Position numbers and translations under genes: made by a program. The notes below the pieces were generated by a model that was not told where the DNA came from, made no database searches, and saw only the letters and a program-made list of their open reading frames with translations. DNA of 10,051 nt from Bacilli bacterium (GTDB lineage Bacteria; Bacillota_I; Bacilli_A; RF39; UBA660): the NCBI GenBank assembly GCA_017888105.1, contig JAGHGS010000160.1, positions 1-10,051 on the forward strand. Direction: 5' to 3'. Below, piece by piece: positions 5,084 through 10,051 of the stretch; position 1 is the first letter of the stretch; each line of letters begins with the position of its first letter.

Positions 5084-6046
5084 CTACAATTTTGTGAGTT
5101 TTGTTCCTTGATAATAATGCGCTAAAATATCTGAATAAGTATATCCTTCACTAGCCATACCTTGTGCTCCATATTGACTCATCCCAACACCATGTCCAAA
5201 ACCATAAGTAAGTATTTCAATTTTCTCTCCTTTTACAGTAATAGTAAAATCAGTAGATTTTAAATTAAGTTTTTTAAAAACTTCATTACCAGTAAATGTT
5301 GTCCCATTAATTACAATACTTCGAACATAATGATTATCTGCTCTAGAAACATCAGAAATTATAATATCTCCACAAGAAATACCAAGCTTATTACAAAAAT
5401 CCGTCTTATTCATAGTATACAAAGACTGATAAGATTTATAATTTTTATCCCAAGAAGAATCCACACTAACTAAATAATCTTTATTTTCATTAAATACGGT
5501 AAGGCCATCATCCGTATAACCATTAGATATAGCAAAATAATAGGTAGATGCAATATTTCCATCATAAGTAAGTATTTCTCCCTCAGTAGCCATAACTGCA
5601 TCTTTTACTCGATTATAATAATATTCAAAGTCTTCCTTCCAATTTTCTTTCATATCTTGAACGGTTAAATAAACTTGATCATTAATCGTCGTACTAAGAA
5701 CATAATCCTGAACCGAATCCATTTTATAAAGAGCAAACGTCCGAGAAGCAACCGCTTGTGCTTTTAAAGCTTCCTCACTAAAAGATGCCGGCATTTCCCC
5801 TGCCACAACTCCAATAACATACTCTTCCAAACTCATGGTAAAAACATCACTTTTATCTTGATTAAAACTCAAAGATACTTGTATTGCTTCCTCTTCATCG
5901 TTTTCCGCCTCTTCTTCACTAGCAGGAACTTCTAAAGAGATATTTTGATTACGATCAGTCTTTAATACTTTTTCTGTATCATCCGGTGTTGTAAAAATTG
6001 CAATGGGTATTAACAAAACCACTATTAGAACTAATATTTTATTCAT
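5084..6046 (-). CDS. spoIID: SpoIID, septal peptidoglycan lytic transglycosylase
   Basis: SpoIID cleaves glycan strands during septal thinning and engulfment, working with SpoIIP and SpoIIM at the mother-cell membrane. The 320 residues are close to the Bacillus length. An N-terminal membrane anchor (3-20) is followed by an acidic Glu-rich linker (43-53). The catalytic region EEYVIGVVAGEMPASFSEEALKAQA spans 74-98 with the presumed catalytic Glu84 in AGEMPASF. Further signatures are SRTFALYK (101-108), SNGYTDDG (174-181) and GFGHGVGMSQYGAQGMA (282-298). Cys218 and Cys225 could be metal ligands. The ATG is supported by AAAAGGAG 6 nt upstream. It is the first gene of the sporulation cluster and is divergent from pgk. 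Confidence 0.95.
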   Translation of the reverse strand: MNKILVLIVVLLIPIAIFTTPDDTEKVLKTDRNQNISLEVPASEEEAENDEEEAIQVSLSFNQDKSDVFTMSLEEYVIGVVAGEMPASFSEEALKAQAVASRTFALYKMDSVQDYVLSTTINDQVYLTVQDMKENWKEDFEYYYNRVKDAVMATEGEILTYDGNIASTYYFAISNGYTDDGLTVFNENKDYLVSVDSSWDKNYKSYQSLYTMNKTDFCNKLGISCGDIIISDVSRADNHYVRSIVINGTTFTGNEVFKKLNLKSTDFTITVKGEKIEILTYGFGHGVGMSQYGAQGMASEGYTYSDILAHYYQGTKLTKL

Positions 6047-6065
6047 AAGCCTCTCCTTTTGTCTA

Positions 6066-6094
6066 ATTATATGAAGAGCAATAAAAAATTATTT
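6066..6094 (-). promoter_or_regulatory. Putative sigma-E promoter of spoIID
   Basis: On the minus strand ATA, 16 bp, then CATATAAT (6066-6073) fits the sigma-E core ATA-N16-18-CATANNNT, and spoIID belongs to the sigma-E regulon in Bacillus. The inferred start lies at the Shine-Dalgarno, giving a very short leader. The -35 heptamer is a poor match beyond ATA. Confidence 0.45.
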
Positions 6095-6190
6095 ATACAA
6101 AAGATTTTAAACCTTTACACAAATAAAATGTAATAACCGCCAAAGAACAAAAACAGGACAAAATATAACATAAAAACAAACGGAAAAATA

Positions 6191-6220
6191 TTGTAAAACA
6201 CCTATCATTTAAGGTATAAT
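6191..6220 (+). promoter_or_regulatory. Sigma-A promoter of pgk-tpiA
   Basis: TTGTAA (6191-6196), 18 bp, then a perfect TATAAT (6215-6220), 24 bp before the pgk ATG, with AGAGGG as Shine-Dalgarno. It shares the 198-bp divergent gap with the spoIID promoter. Confidence 0.65.
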
Positions 6221-6244
6221 AATAATGAATAAAGAGGGATTAGA

Positions 6245-7453
6245 ATGAAACAATTATTAAAGAACATGTACATAGAAAACAAACGTATTCTTCTTAGATG
6301 TGATTTTAACGTACCAATGGTTGGTGGAAATATTACAGATGAAAGTAAAATCATAAGAAGTTTAGAAACAATCAACTACTTACTAAGTAAAAATTGTAAA
6401 ATAATTATATTAAGTCATTTAGGAAGAGTCAAAACAGAAGAAGATAAGGCAAAGTATTCATTAATGCCAGTAAAAAATAGCTTAGAAAGATTACTAAACA
6501 GACCCATTAAATTTACAACGAATATTTTATCCGAAGAAGCAAAAAATATAGCTTTAAACCTACAAAATGGCGAAATATTACTATTAGAGAATACTAGATT
6601 TTTAGATGTTCCAAACAAACTAGAAAGCTCTTTAAATGAAGATGTAGCAAAACAAATAGCAAGTCTTGGTGAAATATTTGTTTTTGATGCATTTGCGGTT
6701 GCCCATCGAAATCATACAACTGTTGTAGGTATCCCAAAATATATACCAAGTTGTTTAGGTTTCTTAGTAGAAAAAGAAAAAAATATGCTAGACAAAATTG
6801 TAATCAATCCCGTCCGTCCATTTACTGTCATTATGGGTGGAGCGAAAGTAGATGATAAACTAAAAATTATTAATGCTCTACTTCCAAAATGTGAACATTT
6901 ACTAGTAAGTGGCGGAATTGCCAATTCATTTCTAAGCGCTTTAGGCCTAAATGTCGGCGCATCTCTAAAAACTGAAAATCCCGAAACCATAAAAGAACTC
7001 AAAAAACTTATGCTATCTTACAAAGAAAAATTTGCATTTCCACTAGATGCTATCATAACAACCACTTATAGTGACACTCCCACAATTAAAAACATTAATA
7101 AAATCGATACCAATGATGTAATAAAAGATGTAGGTACCAAAACAATAACCAAATATAGTGATATTATAAATAAAAGCAATACCATATTTATGAACGGAAC
7201 CATGGGAATTTATGAAGAAAAAGAATTTGCTAATGGTACCATACTAATTTTAAATGCTTTAAAAGAAAAAAAAGATCATGTCATCATTGGTGGTGGAGAT
7301 ACGGTAGGAGCAACCAATACCTTAGGATTTAAAAATATTTTCCCAAATATATCCAGTGGTGGAGGAGCAACATTAGAATATATTGCAAACGGATCTTTAC
7401 CAGGAATTGATGCAATAGGCGAGGAAGATGAAATTGAAGTACTTGATTTGTAA
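6245..7453 (+). CDS. pgk: Phosphoglycerate kinase
   Basis: This glycolytic enzyme makes ATP from 1,3-bisphosphoglycerate in the cytoplasm. The full-length 402 residues show the family signatures in order: LRCDFNVP (17-24), SHLGR (57-61), LLENTRF (113-119), FDAFAVAHR (147-155), GGAKVDDKLKI (198-208), SGGIANSFL (222-230), NGTMGIYE (317-324), GGGDTVGA (349-356) and SSGGGATLE (370-378). Several are atypical: the usual NGPMG is NGTMG, the usual NDAFGTAHR is FDAFAVAHR, and the usual GGAKVSDKI is GGAKVDDKL. An acidic tail, GEEDEIEVLDL, runs into tpiA, whose start overlaps by 26 bp. It is cotranscribed with tpiA from the promoter at 6191-6220. The family is certain; catalytic competence is likely. 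Confidence 0.95.
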   Translation: MKQLLKNMYIENKRILLRCDFNVPMVGGNITDESKIIRSLETINYLLSKNCKIIILSHLGRVKTEEDKAKYSLMPVKNSLERLLNRPIKFTTNILSEEAKNIALNLQNGEILLLENTRFLDVPNKLESSLNEDVAKQIASLGEIFVFDAFAVAHRNHTTVVGIPKYIPSCLGFLVEKEKNMLDKIVINPVRPFTVIMGGAKVDDKLKIINALLPKCEHLLVSGGIANSFLSALGLNVGASLKTENPETIKELKKLMLSYKEKFAFPLDAIITTTYSDTPTIKNINKIDTNDVIKDVGTKTITKYSDIINKSNTIFMNGTMGIYEEKEFANGTILILNALKEKKDHVIIGGGDTVGATNTLGFKNIFPNISSGGGATLEYIANGSLPGIDAIGEEDEIEVLDL

Positions 7454-8159
7454 TTTAAAAGCGAATAAAACTTATGAAGAAATGCTTGACTATAAAGATT
7501 CATTAAACAAAATAGATCAAAAAAATCTTAAATTCATTCTAGCCCCAAGTTCTATTTACTTATCATTATTTAAAAATAGTAGCATTAATTTATGTATTCA
7601 AGATATTGCCTTAAATGAAAAATTAAATTTAACAGGAGATATCTCCATGAATCAAATAAAAAGTTTAGACGTAAAATATGCTATAATTGGTCACTATGAA
7701 AGAAGAAAATACTATAAAGAAACAGAACATGAAATATTAGAAAAAATAAAAGATGCCTTAGATAATAATATTAAAGTCATATATTGTATTGGAGAATCCA
7801 TAGAAGAAAGAGATCGCAAAGTAGAATACCAAGTCTTAGAACGACAAATTGCTAGAATCTTTAATAAAATAAACAATAAAGACTTAAATAATATTATTAT
7901 AGCCTATGAACCAACTTACTTAATTGGAAAAAATACAACCTATGATATCTTAAAAATAAGATCTATGATTTTATTTATCAAAAAATTAATTAAAGATTAC
8001 TATGATATTAATATTGAAGTAGTTTTTGGTGGTAGTGTAAATAATGAAAATATAGATACTTTATTAAAATTAAGTGATTTAGATGGATTTATTATATGTT
8101 CGGCTGTTTTAAATCCAGAAAATATTATTCGAATAATTGAAAAAATGACAACTCAGTAA
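7428..8159 (+). CDS. tpiA: Divergent triosephosphate isomerase
   Basis: TPI interconverts dihydroxyacetone phosphate and glyceraldehyde 3-phosphate. The 243 residues have the normal TIM-barrel length. Catalytic residues are present: Asn9 and Lys11 (CNLKANK), His89 (IIGHYERR), Glu161 (AYEPTYLIG) and FGGSV (200-204). Near-invariant residues differ: Ser after the catalytic His is Tyr90, Trp of loop 6 is Tyr164, Trp of NWK is Leu10, and the phosphate-binding GG of the LVGGASL loop is replaced in FIICSAVL (221-228). The ATG at 7428 places Asn and Lys exactly as in E. coli, but its GAGG is only 3 nt away; a TTG at 7434 has better spacing. The start lies inside pgk, so translation is probably coupled. 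Confidence 0.88.
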   Translation: MKLKYLICNLKANKTYEEMLDYKDSLNKIDQKNLKFILAPSSIYLSLFKNSSINLCIQDIALNEKLNLTGDISMNQIKSLDVKYAIIGHYERRKYYKETEHEILEKIKDALDNNIKVIYCIGESIEERDRKVEYQVLERQIARIFNKINNKDLNNIIIAYEPTYLIGKNTTYDILKIRSMILFIKKLIKDYYDINIEVVFGGSVNNENIDTLLKLSDLDGFIICSAVLNPENIIRIIEKMTTQ

Positions 8160-8175
8160 CAGTTGTTATTTTTTT
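8146..8175 (+). terminator. Terminator of pgk-tpiA
   Basis: TGACAACT (8146-8153) pairs with AGTTGTTA (8161-8168) over 8 bp with one G-T pair, then seven T (8169-8175). The tpiA stop codon is in the loop. The T-tract runs directly into the first 0A-like box of spo0A. Confidence 0.85.
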
Positions 8176-8210
8176 CGACATCAATCGACAAAACTTTACA
8201 TAACTAGACA
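8174..8210 (+). promoter_or_regulatory. Array of 10-bp-phased Spo0A-like boxes
   Basis: Heptamers TTCGACA (8174-8180, a perfect inverse 0A box), ATCGACA (8184-8190), CTTTACA (8194-8200) and CTAGACA (8204-8210) start exactly 10 bp apart. Against TGTCGAA on the other strand they match 7, 6, 4 and 5 of 7. Tandem 0A boxes about 10 bp apart are the known binding geometry of the Spo0A effector domain. They lie upstream of the spo0A -10, so autoregulation is likely. Confidence 0.65.
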
Positions 8211-8240
8211 AAAGATTTACTAGTATATTGTCAAGTTATG

Positions 8241-8249
8241 TGCTATAAT
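8241..8249 (+). promoter_or_regulatory. Extended -10 promoter of spo0A
   Basis: TGCTATAAT is a perfect extended -10 with no good -35 at 17 bp. The region where the -35 belongs overlaps TGTCAAG (8229-8235), a 5/7 0A-like heptamer in the opposite orientation. The leader of about 38 nt ends in AAGGAG 7 nt before the ATG. Confidence 0.65.
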
Positions 8250-8293
8250 GGTCTTGCGTGTAGTAAATAATAACTAATTGAAGGAGAACAAAA

Positions 8294-9067
8294 ATGGAAA
8301 ACGTAACAAGAGTTCTAGTAGTGGATGATAATGAATCAATTACTTCTAGAATCGAAAAGCAATTTAGTAGTCACGCAGTAATCAAAGTAGTAAAAGTAAT
8401 CAATAATGGTGCAGAAGCTTTAGATTACATCATTAACCACAAAAATGAGTATGATATTATCTGTATGGATATCATATTACCAGAAGTAGATGGCTTAACC
8501 ATTCTTGAAAGAATGAAACAAGAGCAGATCAAGAAAAAAGTAATTGTTTTAACAAGTTACAAAAAAGAATACACCATCAATATGACAAACAATTACGGAG
8601 TTAGCTATTACATGTTAAAACCTTTTAGCATGTTAGCCTTAGAAACAAGGATTATTGAAATAGCTAAAAGAGAAAATTTAAAAGCTGTGGAACTAAATGA
8701 CAAAGAAAGAGAACTACATGTAGCAATTAGTAAAATACTACACCAACTAGGAATACCAAGCCACATCAAAGGATATAACTACATAAGAGAAAGCGTATTC
8801 TTATTCTACAAAAATAGTGATAGTTATGGTGGAATCACCAAAGAAATATATCCCGAAGTAGCTCTTCGTTTCTCAACAACCGCTTCTCGTGTAGAAAGAG
8901 CAATCAGACATGCAATTGAAGTAAGTTGGAATAGGGGAGATTACGATTTAATGGAAGAAATATTTGGTAATAGTGTAGCTTTTGATAAAGCAAAACCAAC
9001 CAATTCCGAATTTATCGCTTCAATCGCAGATCGATTAAGATATGATAAAAAATTATTACAAGTATAG
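8294..9067 (+). CDS. spo0A: Spo0A, master regulator of sporulation
   Basis: This 257-residue response regulator commits the cell to sporulation when phosphorylated. The receiver domain (1-125) shows Asp11-Asp12, phosphoacceptor Asp59 (CMDIILPEVDG), Thr87/Ser88 (VLTSYK) and Lys109-Pro110 (MLKPF). The Spo0A C-terminal domain (about 145-257) is strongly conserved: LGIPSHIKGYNYIRE (152-166), GGITKEIYPEVA (179-190), the DNA-recognition helix in TTASRVERAIRHAIE, and AKPTNSEFIASIADRLR (233-249). In many Firmicutes spoIVB lies directly upstream; here the neighbours are tpiA and gpmI. It has its own promoter, 0A-box array and terminator, so it is a separate transcription unit within the glycolytic cluster. 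Confidence 0.98.
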   Translation: MENVTRVLVVDDNESITSRIEKQFSSHAVIKVVKVINNGAEALDYIINHKNEYDIICMDIILPEVDGLTILERMKQEQIKKKVIVLTSYKKEYTINMTNNYGVSYYMLKPFSMLALETRIIEIAKRENLKAVELNDKERELHVAISKILHQLGIPSHIKGYNYIRESVFLFYKNSDSYGGITKEIYPEVALRFSTTASRVERAIRHAIEVSWNRGDYDLMEEIFGNSVAFDKAKPTNSEFIASIADRLRYDKKLLQV

Positions 9068-9091
9068 AAGGAATGAAAAATTCCTTTTTTT
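9067..9091 (+). terminator. Terminator of spo0A
   Basis: AAGGAAT (9068-9074) pairs perfectly with ATTCCTT (9080-9086) around GAAAA, followed by five more T. It begins at the spo0A stop codon. Confidence 0.85.
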
Positions 9092-9100
9092 GATGGATAT

Positions 9101-9129
9101 TTGTATTTTTTGTAAAACTATGTTATGAT
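9101..9129 (+). promoter_or_regulatory. Putative promoter of gpmI
   Basis: TTGTAT (9101-9106), 17 bp, then TATGAT (9124-9129) with an extended TGT just before it. AGGTG lies 5-6 nt before the gpmI ATG. Confidence 0.55.
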
Positions 9130-9150
9130 TAAAACGAAAAAGGTGAAATT

Positions 9151-10051
9151 ATGCGAAAAATTTTAACAGTTATTTTAGATGGGTTTGGTTATCGTGAAGA
9201 AGAATATGGAAACGCTATTAAAATGGCTGATACAAAAAACTTCGATAAATTATGGAATACTTATCCTCATACAACCCTTTTTGCATCCGAAGAGTATGTA
9301 GGATTGAATGCCAATGAATTTGGAAACAGTGAAATTGGCCACATGACAATTGGAGCAGGAAGAAAAATTTTACAACATGGTCCAAGAATTACAGAATTTT
9401 TAAAAAATATAAATAAAGATAACTTATTATTTAATGAATTTATAACTGAAGCAAAAGAAAAAACGGTTCATATAATTGGATTGTACAGTGATGGAAAAGT
9501 CCATTCTAATCTAGAACATTTCATAAGCATATATGACATTTTAAAAGCAAATAATGCCAAAAAAATAAATTTTCATTTAATTACAGATGGAAGAGACACC
9601 AAAGTAAACGCTGCAATTAACTTTATAAAAGATTTAGAAGAAAAAATAGCAAACGATCCAAAAACAAATATCGCAAGCATCTGTGGAAGATATTATGCCA
9701 TGGATCGAGATACCAATTATGATCGAACAAAAATATATTATGATTTATTAACCAAAGGAATTGGAATCAAAGCAAAAAGTGCCACAGATGGAATTTTAAG
9801 TTTATATAAAAAGAATCAAACTGATGAATTTTTATATCCTCTTATTATTAATCCAAACGATACAATTAAAGATGGTGATATTATTCTTTGGATGAACTTT
9901 AGAAGCGATCGTGGAAAACAAATATTACGTGCATTTACAAAAGAAAACTTTGAAGAATTTCCAACTTATCAATATCAAGATTTAAAAGTATATTCCTTTT
10001 TTCCACTAGATAAAGACATTAAAACAAATAACTTTTTAGAAGATATTAATG
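9151..10051 (+). CDS. gpmI: Cofactor-independent phosphoglycerate mutase, 5' part
   Basis: This enzyme interconverts 3- and 2-phosphoglycerate using two Mn ions, without 2,3-bisphosphoglycerate. About 300 of roughly 510 residues are present; the frame is open to the window end. Signatures: VILDGFGYRE (7-16) with metal ligand Asp10; GNSEIGHMTIGAGR starting at 58 with catalytic Ser60; then GLYSDGKVHSNLEH, DGRDTKVNAA, CGRYYAMDRDTNYDR and NFRSDRGKQI. Most strains have FRPDR where this has FRSDR, and DGRDTPP where this has DGRDTKV. The ATG is preceded by AAAAAGGTG. It follows spo0A after its terminator and has its own promoter; together with pgk and tpiA it makes a lower-glycolysis cluster interrupted by spo0A. 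Confidence 0.95.
   Translation, partial: MRKILTVILDGFGYREEEYGNAIKMADTKNFDKLWNTYPHTTLFASEEYVGLNANEFGNSEIGHMTIGAGRKILQHGPRITEFLKNINKDNLLFNEFITEAKEKTVHIIGLYSDGKVHSNLEHFISIYDILKANNAKKINFHLITDGRDTKVNAAINFIKDLEEKIANDPKTNIASICGRYYAMDRDTNYDRTKIYYDLLTKGIGIKAKSATDGILSLYKKNQTDEFLYPLIINPNDTIKDGDIILWMNFRSDRGKQILRAFTKENFEEFPTYQYQDLKVYSFFPLDKDIKTNNFLEDIN

Noticed and set aside
6415..7503. Three minus-strand open frames opposite pgk and the start of tpiA
   Set aside because: They mirror the pgk coding frame, have no ribosome sites and resemble no family.

Overview
The window is very AT-rich, uses the standard code (TGA ends agrA and spoIIID, TGG encodes Trp) and carries spo0A, spoIID, spoIIQ and spoIIID. 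It therefore comes from an endospore-forming member of the Bacillota. The low GC, reduced spacing, TTG starts and small divergent proteins suggest a genome-reduced Bacilli/Erysipelotrichia-type gut lineage near the root of the Mollicutes, but the sequence does not settle the genus.

Layout. (1) 37-249, minus: a cold-shock protein with its own terminator, a sigma-A-like promoter and a perfect Spo0A box just upstream. (2) 556-3469: a complete Agr-type peptide quorum-sensing system split into two converging units. agrB-agrD (processing protease and a 37-residue propeptide) run on the plus strand; agrA-agrC (LytTR regulator and GHKL sensor kinase) run on the minus strand. The two units meet at facing terminators. 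The agrA promoter is a perfect TTGACA-17-TATAAT followed by a perfect 17-bp palindrome. (3) 3572-6046, minus: a sporulation cluster in the order spoIID-spoIIQ-spoIIID-X. X occupies the place of mbl in Bacillus and reads as a miniature, ATPase-dead MreB/actin relative. (4) 6245 to the end, plus: glycolytic genes pgk-tpiA, then spo0A with its own regulatory region, then the 5' part of gpmI.

How the parts fit. AgrB should cut and release the AgrD signal, AgrC should sense it at the membrane, and AgrA should activate transcription. The Spo0A master regulator probably controls its own gene through a row of 0A-like boxes spaced exactly 10 bp. SpoIID (septal peptidoglycan hydrolase), SpoIIQ (forespore half of the engulfment zipper/channel) and SpoIIID (mother-cell transcription factor) act after septation.

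The most unusual points are an AgrD whose signal region has no Cys or Ser to close the ring, the pseudo-actin in the mbl position, the phased 0A-box array, and a TPI and PGK with changes at normally near-invariant positions. No tRNA, rRNA, CRISPR, insertion sequence or phage gene was seen.
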